Below are positions 31,565-39,356 of a stretch of DNA of 64,000 nt, one piece after another; the stretch's first letter is position 1, and each line of letters begins with the position of its first letter. Below the pieces are notes generated by a model, which was not told the DNA's origin, did no database searches, and saw nothing but the letters and a program-made list of their open reading frames with translations. Origin of the DNA: VGBV01 sp963813725 (GTDB lineage Bacteria > Actinomycetota > Thermoleophilia > Solirubrobacterales > 70-9); contig CAWFAI010000008.1 in NCBI GenBank assembly GCA_963813725.1, positions 182,598-246,597 on the forward strand, in the 5' to 3' direction. A program made the translations under genes and the position numbers.

Positions 31565-33302
31565 CGGGGGCGCCCTCGCGGTCGATGGCGCGCAAGAGGG
31601 CGTGCACGACGTCCTCTGCGAACTGGGTGCCGGCGTTGTCCAACAGCTCCTCGCGCGCGGCGTCGGGGTCCATGCCGGGGCGATAGACGCGGTCGCTCGT
31701 CATCGCCTCGAAGGCGTCGGCGACGGCGACGATCGAGGCCTCCAGCGGGATCTGATCGGCGGTCAGGCCCTTGGGGTAGCCCGTCCCGTCGGGGCGCTCG
31801 TGGTGGGCGAGGATCCACTCCCGGACGTCGTCCAGCTCGCGGCTCGAGAGGATGCGGGCCCCCAGCTCGGGGTGGCGGCGCATCTGCACCCACTCGTCGT
31901 CGGTCAGCGGGCCAGGCTTCATCAGGATCGAGTCCGCCACGGCGATCTTGCCGATGTCGTGGAGGATCCCCGCCAGGCGGAGCCGCTGGATGCTGTCCTC
32001 GTCCATCTCCAGCTCGGTGGCCATCATCTCGCACAGGCGCCCTACGGTCTGGCTGTGGCGCGCCGTCCCCGAGTCGCGCTGGTCCAGGGCCTCCGCCAGG
32101 CTGAGCACGGTCGCCATCTGGGCCTGGGTCTCGACGTTGCGACGGCCCGTGACCGAGCCGAGCACGCTGGTGACCTCGGGGCTGTAGATCACCGCGCGGT
32201 CGCGCCCGAGCGCCTTGGCCGCGTGCAGGGCGCCGTCGCTGGCCGCCATCAGGCCCGCGAGGTCCTCCGCATGCCCCGGTGAAGTCGCGACGCCGACCGA
32301 GGCGGTGAGCTCGATCTGGGGCGCGGTGAAGTCCTTGCGGACGCGGTCCAGCAGCTCCTCGGCGAAGAGGAAGGCGCGGTGCTGATCGGTCTCGGGAAGC
32401 ACGATCGCGAACTCCTCGCCGCCCGAGCGCGCGACGACGTCCATGATCCGCGTCGACTCCTCCAGCAGCGCGGCGACCCGGCGCACGACGCGGTCTCCCT
32501 CGGAGACGCCGTAGCGGTCGTTGACGCGCTTGAAGCGGTCGATGTCAAAGATCAGCAGGCTGGTCGGGCGTTCCTCGGGCTTGGCGCGCTGGAGCTCGCG
32601 CTCAAGCGACTCGTGCAGGGCCACGCGGTTGGGGAGGCCGGTGAGCGCGTCCGTACGGGCGGCGTCGGTGAGCCGGCGCATAAGGCGCTCGACCCTGACC
32701 CGCAGGTAGGTCAGCAGCGTGGCTGCGGTGATCAGGGTCCCTGCCGTGATCACGAAGTGGTGCACGTCGGTGTGGAAGGCGCCGGCGGGGGCCGCGGGGA
32801 CGAGCGCGATCACGATGCCGTAGTTGATGAAGGCCCAGAGGACGTTCAGGGCCGCGTCGGCCCGCGAGACCGGGAAGTAGAAGACGTAGAGGCCGACCCA
32901 GACGTAGAAGAGCGCGTAGCCGCTGGTGCTGTCGCCACTGAAGTAGACGGCGAACGAGGTCATGATCGTCGCCAGCGCCGGGGCCAGGCGAAGCAGCCAG
33001 AAGGGGATGCGCCCCGCGTAGCGGAACATCCAGAGGCCCCAGAGCAGGGCGGCGGCGTCGACGATGAGGATGCCGGTGGTGTTGAAGTAGGGAGGGTGAG
33101 GCAGCAGCGCGCCGAGGGCGCTCGTCAGCGCCGCCCCGACGGCGAGGTAGGCCTGGGCCAACGCGATCGGGCGAGCGGCCGCCGGCCCGGCGAGCAGGTC
33201 GCTGGGGTCGAACGAGCGCAGGCGCCGGTCACGTAGACCACCACCAACCTCCTCGATTTCCGGTGCCGGAGGATTGCTCCCCGACGCAGCAACTAGCCCC
33301 AT
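31554..33302 (-). CDS. Membrane GGDEF-HD-GYP cyclic-di-GMP signalling protein
   Basis: A 582-residue protein. Residues about 45-205 have 5-6 membrane helices (possible sensor). The GGDEF domain follows: DALTGLPNRVALHESL, FDIDRFKRVNDRYG and the active-site loop SGGEEF, intact for diguanylate cyclase. The C-terminal HD domain has GILHDIGKIAVADSIL and HHERPDGTGYPKGL, the HD-GYP phosphodiesterase signature. So one chain carries both synthesis and breakdown modules. GATACT 7 bases before the ATG is a likely -10, and an inverted repeat lies about 60 bp further upstream. Confidence 0.92.
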   Translation of the reverse strand: MGLVAASGSNPPAPEIEEVGGGLRDRRLRSFDPSDLLAGPAAARPIALAQAYLAVGAALTSALGALLPHPPYFNTTGILIVDAAALLWGLWMFRYAGRIPFWLLRLAPALATIMTSFAVYFSGDSTSGYALFYVWVGLYVFYFPVSRADAALNVLWAFINYGIVIALVPAAPAGAFHTDVHHFVITAGTLITAATLLTYLRVRVERLMRRLTDAARTDALTGLPNRVALHESLERELQRAKPEERPTSLLIFDIDRFKRVNDRYGVSEGDRVVRRVAALLEESTRIMDVVARSGGEEFAIVLPETDQHRAFLFAEELLDRVRKDFTAPQIELTASVGVATSPGHAEDLAGLMAASDGALHAAKALGRDRAVIYSPEVTSVLGSVTGRRNVETQAQMATVLSLAEALDQRDSGTARHSQTVGRLCEMMATELEMDEDSIQRLRLAGILHDIGKIAVADSILMKPGPLTDDEWVQMRRHPELGARILSSRELDDVREWILAHHERPDGTGYPKGLTADQIPLEASIVAVADAFEAMTSDRVYRPGMDPDAAREELLDNAGTQFAEDVVHALLRAIDREGAPVIR

Positions 33303-33361
33303 TGCAGACAGTATCGGCGCAATTTCGGCAAAATTTCTCCCGACTATTGTCGAGGCTGCAT

Positions 33362-33380
33362 CCTAGACACACGTTCTAGG
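33362..33380. promoter_or_regulatory. Inverted repeat upstream of the GGDEF/HD-GYP gene
   Basis: CCTAGA-CACACGT-TCTAGG has 6-bp arms and a 7-base centre. It lies about 60 bp before the gene start, in a region free of coding, so it may bind a dimeric regulator. Confidence 0.4.
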
Positions 33381-33404
33381 CACGAATCGGGCGCCTCCGG
33401 CCCG

Positions 33405-33445
33405 AAAAAAAACCTGAGATCCGCCTTGCAGGGACCGAAAGGCGG
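33405..33445 (-). terminator. Intrinsic terminator of the P450 gene
   Basis: Read on the minus strand, CCGCCTT and AAGGCGG form a 7-bp stem with an 11-base loop; eight bases later comes a run of eight T. It starts 26 bases after the P450 stop. It is the only hairpin-plus-T-tract terminator seen in the window. Confidence 0.75.
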
Positions 33446-33471
33446 CTTGCGGAGGCCTTCGGAGCGCCCGC

Positions 33472-34872
33472 TCAGACCCGTACGGCGCCGCGCGGGACGG
33501 GCGTGCGGAAGCGCCGCTGCCCCAGCGGAGTCGCCGAGGGGATCAGCTCCTCGACCACAGCCGCCGAGGCTCCCCCGGGCGCGAACGTGAAGCGCTTGCG
33601 CGCCTGGGCCTCGGGAGCGCTCGAGGCCGCGCGCAGGCGCACCCGGGTCAGCACCTCGCGCAGCACGACCTTCATCTCGAGCTGGGCGAAGCTGGCGCCG
33701 AGGCAGCGCCGCACGCCGCCGCCGAAGGGGATCCAGGCCGCGTCCTCGGGCACGCCGCCCAGGAACCTCTCGGGCCGGAACCGCTCCGGCTCCGGGTAGG
33801 TCTCGGGGTCGTTGTGGACGAGGTAGATGGAGACCATCAGAATCGTGCCGGCGGGCAGCACGTGGCCGCCGACCTCGCGGGGGTCGCGCAGCCGCCGCGC
33901 CACGACGGGCACCACGGGCCGGGCGCGCAGGGTCTCCTGGACGACCGCGTTCAGGTAGCGCTCATCGCCGGCCTCCAGGTCCGCCAGCATCCGGTCCATC
34001 TGTTCGGGCGAGCGCATCAGACGCTCGAAGCTCCAGGCCAGTCCGCTGGTGGTTGTCTCATAGCCGGCCATGATCAGCGTCAGCAGCTCGTCGCGTATCT
34101 CGCGGTCGCCCAGTGAGCTGCCGTCTTCGTGCCCGGCCTTCAGCAGCAGCGACAGCACGTCGTCGCGGAGCTGCACCAGCGGGTCGGCGCGGCGCTCCTC
34201 GATCGCGTCATAAAGCGCCTCGTCGACCTGGCGGACGACCTTCATCAGCCGGGCGTAGGGGCTGAGGCCCGCCAGGCTCTTGCGGAACCAGGGGAGCAGC
34301 GTGAAGGGTGAGTCGCAGCGATCCATCATCTCCGGGATCAGCTCGCGCAGGCGCTCGTGGCGGTCGGGGGAGTCGTCGTTGAAGACGACCCGCATGATCG
34401 AGTCGAACGAGATCGCCTCCATCTCGTCGCGGAGCTTCAGCCGCTGGCCGGGCTGCCAGCCGGACACCCTCGCCTCGGTGATCTCACGCACCTGGTCAGC
34501 GAAACGCTGGCCGTGCCCACCGCCGAAGCCGGGCAGCATGATGCGGCGATGGCGCATGTGCTCCTCGCCGTCCAGCAGCAGGATCGAGTGGGAGCCGACG
34601 ACGGGGCGGAAGAGGCCGTTGGTGTCGCCGGCGCGGAAGACCTCGGGGTCTCCGGTCATCACCTCCTTGGCCAGGCGCGGATCGGCGACCATCACCACCG
34701 CGGCCGGGCCCATCCGCATCGAGAACAGCGGCCCGTAGCGGCGCCGGCAGCCGTCCATCAGCGGGATCGGGCGGAACATCCAGCGCAGGGTCTGCAGAGC
34801 CCCGGGTGAGCCTGGACCTGGCGGGAGCCCATGCCTGGGACCCGCAACGGAGCGTCGCTGCAGCTTGGTCAT
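33472..34872 (-). CDS. Cytochrome P450
   Basis: A 466-residue P450. The I-helix is LLTLIMAGYETTTSGLAW (oxygen-activation AGxET), the K-helix is ETLR, PERF follows, and the heme loop FGGGVRRCLGASFAQLEM supplies the axial Cys. The Pro-rich PPGPGSPGALQTLRWM start resembles CYP110/CYP138-like enzymes, often fatty-acid, alkane or terpene hydroxylases; the substrate is not known. Electrons could come from the FprA-type reductase in this window plus a ferredoxin not seen here. TACGCT lies 11 bases before the ATG. It is divergent from an acyl-CoA dehydrogenase gene across 159 bases. Confidence 0.93.
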   Translation of the reverse strand: MTKLQRRSVAGPRHGLPPGPGSPGALQTLRWMFRPIPLMDGCRRRYGPLFSMRMGPAAVVMVADPRLAKEVMTGDPEVFRAGDTNGLFRPVVGSHSILLLDGEEHMRHRRIMLPGFGGGHGQRFADQVREITEARVSGWQPGQRLKLRDEMEAISFDSIMRVVFNDDSPDRHERLRELIPEMMDRCDSPFTLLPWFRKSLAGLSPYARLMKVVRQVDEALYDAIEERRADPLVQLRDDVLSLLLKAGHEDGSSLGDREIRDELLTLIMAGYETTTSGLAWSFERLMRSPEQMDRMLADLEAGDERYLNAVVQETLRARPVVPVVARRLRDPREVGGHVLPAGTILMVSIYLVHNDPETYPEPERFRPERFLGGVPEDAAWIPFGGGVRRCLGASFAQLEMKVVLREVLTRVRLRAASSAPEAQARKRFTFAPGGASAAVVEELIPSATPLGQRRFRTPVPRGAVRV

Positions 34873-34939
34873 CCGTCCACCCCAGCGTATTCGAGAAGTC
34901 GGTAGGAATTCCCTCGAACAAATGGCCAGGCACGCGAAG

Positions 34940-34973
34940 TTGCAGTGGAAAGTAGGAGGTACTACTATCCACT
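34940..34973 (+). promoter_or_regulatory. Promoter with 30-bp palindromic operator, acyl-CoA dehydrogenase gene
   Basis: The -35 TTGCAG (34940-34945) and -10 TACTAT (34963-34968) are separated by exactly 17 bp. Over the same bases lies a dyad, AGTGGAAAGTAG and CTACTATCCACT around six bases (34944-34973), with 11 of 12 positions paired. A repressor dimer or pair of dimers bound here would block polymerase. Confidence 0.7.
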
Positions 34974-35031
34974 TTGCCGGAGCCGTTTCAGGCCCCGAGC
35001 AGCACTCTCCGCGATCGAAAAGGAGCAGGCA

Positions 35032-36240
35032 GTGGCCAGCGCGACCGCTTCAGTGATCAGGCCCGACCACGAGGGCGCCCGCAAGCACCTGCTGTTCACC
35101 GACGAGCACGAGCAGCTGCGCGAGTCGATGAAGGCGTGGGTGCAGAAGGAGTGCTTCCCCCACCGGATGGAGTGGGAGCAGAACTACTGGCCGAACTCGA
35201 TCCTGAAGCGGGCCGGAGAACTGGGGTATCTGGGGCTGTGTTACCCGGAGGAATACGGCGGGCAGGGCGGCGACTACTTCTACTCGCTGGTCCGAGCCGA
35301 GTGCATGAGCTACTCGGGCTGCGGCGGGCTCAACATGGGGTTTGCGGTCCACACCGACATGGCGACGCCGCCGATCCACCTGCTGGGCTCAGAGGAGCTG
35401 AAGCAGCGCTACCTGCCCCCCTCCCTGGCCGGAGACAAGATCAGCTGCCTCGGGATCACCGAGCCCGGCGCTGGCTCCGACGTGGCGGGCATCCGCACCA
35501 CCGCGATCCGCGACGGCGACGAGTACGTGATCAACGGCGCCAAGACCTTCATCACCAACGCCCCGCGCGCCGACTACATCGTGCTGGTCACCAAGACCGA
35601 CCCCGACAAGGGCCACGACGGCATCACGCTCTTCGTCGTCGACCTGCGCGATTCCGACGGCAATCACGTCCCCGGCTTCAGCGTCTCGGCCGAGCTGGAG
35701 AAGATGGGAATGCACGCCTCCGACACCGGCGAGATCGCCTTCGAGGACGTCCGCGTGCCGGCCGAGAACATGCTGGGCGAGGAAGGCAAGGGCTTCTACC
35801 ACATCTCCTGGGAGCTCCAGGGCGAGCGGCTGGTCGCCGCCGCCGGGTGCGTCGCGGGCTGCGAGCGGATGTTCGAGCGCACGCTCGAGTACGCGATGGA
35901 GCGCGAGCAGTTCGGCCGTCCGATCGGCCGCTTCCAGGCGATCCGCCACAAGTTCGCCGAGATGTCCACGCAGATCGAGGCGGCGAAGCAGTTCGTCTAC
36001 TCGACCGCGTGGCGCTTCGCCAACGGCGAATACCCCGTCCGCGAGATCTCGCAGGCGAAGCTGTTCGCCTCGCGGGTGATCTGCGACGTCGCCGACGAGT
36101 GCATCCAGATCCACGGCGGCTACGGCTACATGAAGGAGTACGAGATCGAGCGCGCCTACCGCGACGCCCGCCTCAACCGCATCGGCGCCGGCACCGACGA
36201 GATCATGCTCGAGGTGATCGGCCGCTCCTACGGGCTGTAG
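35032..36240 (+). CDS. Acyl-CoA dehydrogenase
   Basis: A 402-residue FAD flavoprotein. Segments in order: FTDEHEQLRESMKAWVQKE, YPEEYGGQGGDYFYSL, CLGITEPGAGSDVAGIRTTA (FAD and substrate contact), NGAKTFITNAPRADYIVLV, EKMGMHASDTGEIAFEDVRVP, and the C-terminal IHGGYGYMKEYEIERAYRDARLNRIGAGTDEIMLEVIGR. The Glu in the last stretch does not sit at the usual short-chain position, so chain-length specificity cannot be given. GTG 35032 follows AAAAGGAG. A palindromic operator covers its promoter, indicating regulated fatty- or branched-acid oxidation. About 56 bases of 5' leader are predicted. Confidence 0.93.
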   Translation: MASATASVIRPDHEGARKHLLFTDEHEQLRESMKAWVQKECFPHRMEWEQNYWPNSILKRAGELGYLGLCYPEEYGGQGGDYFYSLVRAECMSYSGCGGLNMGFAVHTDMATPPIHLLGSEELKQRYLPPSLAGDKISCLGITEPGAGSDVAGIRTTAIRDGDEYVINGAKTFITNAPRADYIVLVTKTDPDKGHDGITLFVVDLRDSDGNHVPGFSVSAELEKMGMHASDTGEIAFEDVRVPAENMLGEEGKGFYHISWELQGERLVAAAGCVAGCERMFERTLEYAMEREQFGRPIGRFQAIRHKFAEMSTQIEAAKQFVYSTAWRFANGEYPVREISQAKLFASRVICDVADECIQIHGGYGYMKEYEIERAYRDARLNRIGAGTDEIMLEVIGRSYGL

Positions 36241-36286
36241 GAGCCGTGCCAGCGGCCCCGCTTGATGGCGAGGCCGCTGTGCACCG

Positions 36287-36679
36287 CTACTTCTTCGCGG
36301 CGTCCTTGTAGAGCTCGTAGTTCTCCTCGGCGGTCTCGACGATCTGCCTGATCTCGACCGCCCCGCCCTCCACCGGAGCCTTCTGGGCCCACTCGACGGC
36401 CTCGTCGATGTCCTTCGTCTCGAAGATCCAGTAGCCGGCGAGCTGCTCCTTCGACTCCGCAAAGGGACCGTCCGTGACCACGGCCTTGCCGTCCTCGCCG
36501 TACCGCAGGGTCTTGGCGTTGGCGGTCGGGCCGAGCCCTTGGCCGTCCACCATCACGCCGGCCTTCTGGAGCTCGTCGTTGTAAGCGTTCATATCCGCGA
36601 CGATCTTTTCCATCACCTCGGGCGTCGCGTCCGCGGTGAAGTCCTCGTCGCCGATGAGCTGAACCAGGTACTTGGGCAT
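36287..36679 (-). CDS. DGPF/YCII-related domain protein (1 of 3)
   Basis: A 130-residue protein: MPKYLVQLIGDEDF, then VMVDGQGLGPTANAKTLRYG, the name-giving VTDGPFAESKEQLAGYWIFETKDIDEAVEWAQKAP and the C-terminal GGAVEIRQIV. The fold is the ferredoxin-like YciI type. DGPF proteins are the standard genomic partners of ECF42 sigma factors; their chemistry is unknown. It lies just downstream of the sigma factor gene, with its own ECF-like promoter and a leader hairpin overlapping the end of that gene. Confidence 0.85.
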   Translation of the reverse strand: MPKYLVQLIGDEDFTADATPEVMEKIVADMNAYNDELQKAGVMVDGQGLGPTANAKTLRYGEDGKAVVTDGPFAESKEQLAGYWIFETKDIDEAVEWAQKAPVEGGAVEIRQIVETAEENYELYKDAAKK

Positions 36680-36697
36680 CGTTTCCTCCTGTTTCGC

Positions 36698-36714
36698 GCG
36701 GCGCCGTTCGCCGC
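36698..36714 (-). other. Leader hairpin of DGPF gene 1
   Basis: GCGGCG and CGCCGC pair over 6 bp around a 5-base loop. The same stem with a different loop recurs at 38847-38863 in the leader of DGPF gene 3, at the same distance from the conserved promoter block. Confidence 0.6.
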
Positions 36715-36725
36715 TTCACCCTAAC

Positions 36726-36751
36726 GACGAGCCGCTGACGCCAATTAGACG
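36726..36751 (-). promoter_or_regulatory. ECF42-like promoter of DGPF gene 1
   Basis: On the minus strand a weak -35 CGTCTA (36751-36746) is followed by 16 bp and CGTC (36729-36726). The block TCGTCGTTAGGGTGAA (36730-36715) is identical to the one before DGPF gene 3. The -35 overlaps the sigma gene stop codon. Confidence 0.55.
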
Positions 36752-38005
36752 TTTTCTCTCAGTTCCTCGATGCGGCGCTTCAGAAACGCCCGCTGCACCG
36801 GGTTCGTGCTGAGCTCCAGCCCCTGCTCGTAGGCCTCGAGGGCCTCCGCGTCGCGGCCGAGCCGAGCGAGCAGGTCGGCTCGGCTGACGTGGAACGGCGC
36901 GTACTTGTCCAGGCCCTCGATCGCATCGATCAGCTCCAGGCCGGCCTCGGGGCCCTCGTCCATCGCCACCGCGATCGCTCGGTTGAGCTCGATCACCGGC
37001 GAGGGCTGGATCCGCTTCAGCTGCCCGTAGAGCAACCCGATCCGGCGCCAATCGGTGTCCTCGGCGCGCTCCGCCCGGGCGTGCTCGGCGGCGATCCGAG
37101 CCTGGATCGAATAGGGCCCGACGACGCCGGTGAGCGTGTCGACCAGCGCCAGGCCCTCGCTCGATCTGGTCGCGGTCCCAGCGCGAGCGGTCCTGGTCTT
37201 CAGCAGCACCATCTCGCCCGACTCGTCCAGGCGCGCGTCGCGGCGGGAGTGCTGCAGCAGCATCAGCGCCAGCAGCGCCCTCGCCTCGGGGTCGCCCGGC
37301 AGCGTCTCGACCAGGACCCGAGCCAGCCGGATCGCCTCGTCGGCGAGCTCGGTGCGGATCAGGGCGTCCGTCCTGGAGGCGAAGTAGCCCTCGTTGAAGA
37401 TCAGATACAGCGTCGCCAGGACGCCGAGGTCAACCGCTCGGGAAGCTGCTCGGCCGACGGCACCTCGTAGGGGATGTGGGCGTCGCGGATCTTGCCCTTG
37501 GCGCGGACCAGCCGCTGGGCCATCGTCGCCTCGGTGGTGAGGAAGGCGCGGGCGATCTCGGCGGTGCTGAGCCCGCCGAGCGTGCGCAGCGTCAGCGCCA
37601 CGCGCGCCTGGGGGCGCAGGGCCGGGTGGCAGCAGGTGAAGATCAGCCGCAGACGGTCGTCGGGGACGTCAGGCGCCTCTTCCTCCTCGGCGATCTCCTC
37701 GCTGCTCGGCGCCAGCGCCTCGAGGCCCTCCAGCACCTCCTTCTTCACCTGCAGCGTGCGCTCGCGCCGCAGGCGGTCGATCGCCTTGTTGCGCGCGACG
37801 CGGGTGATCCAGGCGCCGGGATTCTCGGGCACGCCGTCGGCCGGCCAGCGCTCGAGCGCGACAACGAAGGCCTCCTGCACCGCCTCCTCGGCCAGATCGA
37901 AGTCGCCGAGGACGCGAATCAGGCTCGCGACCGCCCGTCCCGACTCGTGCCGGAACAGGCGATCGACGAGCTGGTCGGAGCCCTCTATGACCGGTCGACG
38001 GTCAT
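36745..38005 (-). CDS. ECF42-like sigma factor with C-terminal TPR-like extension (four one-base indels)
   Basis: Corrected length is about 420 residues. Sigma2 features: HESGRAVASLIRVLGDFDLAEEAVQEAFVVALERWP, then ITRVARNKAIDRLRRE. Sigma4: RLIFTCCHPALRPQARVALTLRTLGGLSTAEIARAFL. The long C-terminal part has YLIFNEGYFASRTD and a TPR-like LNRAIAVAMDEGPEAGLELIDAIEGLDKYAPFHVSRADLLARLGR, as in the ECF42 group (DUF6596). Bases are missing near 37991, 37430 and 37201 and one is extra near 37160; the last two compensate. The inferred ATG 38005 overlaps the stop of DGPF gene 2. It should direct transcription of the DGPF genes. Confidence 0.82.
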
Positions 38006-38358
38006 TCGTCGAACACCATCACCGGCCGCACCTCGACGGCGCCGGCCTGCAAGGGGATCTTCTTGGCCCAGTCGAGGGCCTCGTCGAGGTCCTTGCACTC
38101 GAGCACGTAGAAGCCGCCGAGCTGCTCCTTCGACTCGGCGAACGGGCCGTCGGTGACGGGGCGCTCGCCGCCGTTCTCAGGGATCCGCACCGTGGTGGCG
38201 GTGGCGCTCGGCTGCAGGCCCTCGCCCGAGACGAACGCGCCCTTGTCGACCGTCTCCTGGCTGTAGGCGGCCCAGCGGTCCATCTCCGCCTTCATGTCTT
38301 CGGGGCTGGCGTCGTCCATCCCGCCCTCGGGCCCGAAGAGCGTGAGCATGTACTTCAT
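38002..38358 (-). CDS. DGPF/YCII-related domain protein (2 of 3)
   Basis: A 118-residue protein: MKYMLTLFGPEGGMDD, AAYSQETVDKGAFVSGEGLQ, PVTDGPFAESKEQLGGFYVLECKDLDEALDWAKKIP, ending GAVEVRPVMVFDE. It is clearly paralogous to the two neighbouring DGPF proteins; the DGPFAESKEQL stretch is identical in all three. The ATG follows AGGAGGAAG. Its stop overlaps the inferred sigma factor start (ATGA), so the partner and sigma factor are translationally coupled. Confidence 0.88.
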   Translation of the reverse strand: MKYMLTLFGPEGGMDDASPEDMKAEMDRWAAYSQETVDKGAFVSGEGLQPSATATTVRIPENGGERPVTDGPFAESKEQLGGFYVLECKDLDEALDWAKKIPLQAGAVEVRPVMVFDE

Positions 38359-38383
38359 CGCGCTTCCTCCTTTTCCGGGATCG

Positions 38384-38791
38384 CTAGGCCGTGGCCTTGG
38401 CCTTGGCGGGAGATACGGTCGCGCCCTCGCGGCCGAACTGCGAGAGGTCCATGATCGGCCAGATCTCCATCGCGGTGCCGGGCCGGAGCGGGATCTTCTC
38501 GGCCCAGGCAAGCGCTTCGTCGCGGTCGGCGACCTCGAGCAGGCAGAAGCCACCCAGCTGCTCCTTGGACTCGGCGAACGGGCCGTCGGTCGGATCGCCC
38601 TTCTCGCCGTCGCTCGCGACCCGGATCGTGACGGCGCTGGCGCGCGGCTCGAGCGGCTCGCAGGCGATCAGCACGCCCGCGTCGACGGCTTCCCGGTCGA
38701 ACGCCGACCAGAGCTCGACTCCGGCCTTCATCTCCTCAGGGGTGGAAGGCCTGTCGGTCTCGTGGCCCAGGAACGTGTACAGGTACTTCAT
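38384..38791 (-). CDS. DGPF/YCII-related domain protein (3 of 3)
   Basis: A 135-residue protein: MKYLYTFLGHETDR, FDREAVDAGVLIACEPLE, PTDGPFAESKEQLGGFCLLEVADRDEALAWAEKIP, and a longer Ala/Lys-rich tail than its paralogs. ATG 38791 follows AGGAGG. It is the first gene of the sigma factor operon, preceded by an ECF-like promoter (38876-38902) and an 80-base leader holding the shared hairpin and one copy of the interspersed palindromic element. Confidence 0.88.
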   Translation of the reverse strand: MKYLYTFLGHETDRPSTPEEMKAGVELWSAFDREAVDAGVLIACEPLEPRASAVTIRVASDGEKGDPTDGPFAESKEQLGGFCLLEVADRDEALAWAEKIPLRPGTAMEIWPIMDLSQFGREGATVSPAKAKATA

Positions 38792-38810
38792 CGCTACCTC
38801 CTGATATCGC

Positions 38811-38842
38811 GGGGCCTCCTCGGCTTCGCGTCCGGGGGCCCC
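38811..38842 (+). repeat. Interspersed palindromic element, copy B
   Basis: Core at 38817-38836 differs from copy A at one position (TCCTCGGC instead of TCCTCCGC). Arms GGGGCC and GGCCCC pair perfectly over 6 bp. It lies in the transcribed leader of DGPF gene 3, between the leader hairpin and the ribosome-binding site. Confidence 0.7.
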
Positions 38843-38846
38843 TGCA

Positions 38847-38863
38847 GCGGCGCTTTTCGCCGC
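38847..38863 (-). other. Leader hairpin of DGPF gene 3
   Basis: GCGGCG and CGCCGC pair over 6 bp around a 5-base loop, matching the stem before DGPF gene 1 (36698-36714). Confidence 0.6.
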
Positions 38864-38875
38864 CTTCACCCTAAC

Positions 38876-38902
38876 GACGAATAGAAGAGCGTCAAATCGA
38901 CA
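38876..38902 (-). promoter_or_regulatory. ECF42-like promoter of the DGPF-sigma operon
   Basis: On the minus strand TGTCGA (38902-38897), 17 bp, then CGTC (38879-38876). This fits the published ECF42 target signature of TGTCGA at -35 and CG(A/T)C at -10. The following GTTAGGGTGAA is shared with the promoter of DGPF gene 1. Confidence 0.72.
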
Positions 38903-38924
38903 CCGCAAGTAAGAATCCCGATAT

Positions 38925-39356
38925 ATGGGAAGCAACCTCGACCACATCCGCTCCTACTACGAAGCGCTCAACACGGGCGACGCGGACGCCGTGGCCGCTC
39001 ACTTCAGCGACGACGCCATCCACTACTACACGCGCCTGGGGCCCCACCGCGGGCGCGAGATCGCCGAGAACGCGGCGTGGGGCGTCGAGCAGGTGGACGG
39101 CCAATGGTGGCTCGAGCACGGGATCGAGTCGGGCGACGAGGCTGTGATCGAGTGGACGATGACCTGGCGGGACCCGAAGTCGGGCGAGAAGCGCCTCAAC
39201 CGCGGCACCGAGTGGTTCCGCATCGAGGACGGCAAGATCGCCGAGGTACGGGCCTACCACCATGGCGACCGCAAGAACCCCCGCGGCGACCTGCTGGGCT
39301 TCGACCATGCCGGGCGCGGCCACACGACGATGGAGGACTGGAGGCCGCCGGGATGA
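38925..39356 (+). CDS. SnoaL/NTF2-like protein
   Basis: A 143-residue alpha+beta cone-fold protein: HIRSYYEALNTGDADAVAAHFSDDAIHYYTRLGPHRGREIAENA, then EAVIEWTMTWRDPKSGEKRLNRGTEWFRIEDGKIAEVRAYH. This is the SnoaL-like arrangement of polyketide cyclases, ketosteroid-isomerase-like and hydroxylase-associated proteins; function is open. Its stop overlaps the start of the acyl-CoA dehydrogenase (ATGA), so the pair is co-translated and the protein may act on the same pathway. AAGAAT 8 bases before the ATG is a possible -10. Confidence 0.8.
   Translation: MGSNLDHIRSYYEALNTGDADAVAAHFSDDAIHYYTRLGPHRGREIAENAAWGVEQVDGQWWLEHGIESGDEAVIEWTMTWRDPKSGEKRLNRGTEWFRIEDGKIAEVRAYHHGDRKNPRGDLLGFDHAGRGHTTMEDWRPPG

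Larger units (their letters stand above)
33303..33471. other. Intergenic region between the GGDEF gene and the P450 gene
   Basis: These 169 bases are much more AT-rich than the genes. From the GGDEF start outward they hold a -10-like GATACT on the minus strand, an inverted repeat at 33362-33380 and an intrinsic terminator for the P450 transcript. Confidence 0.7.

Noticed and set aside
33388..33412. GGGC/GCCC stem next to the A-run as a plus-strand terminator
   Set aside because: On the plus strand the run is A, not T, and no plus-strand gene ends there. The T-run serves the minus-strand stem at 33421-33445.
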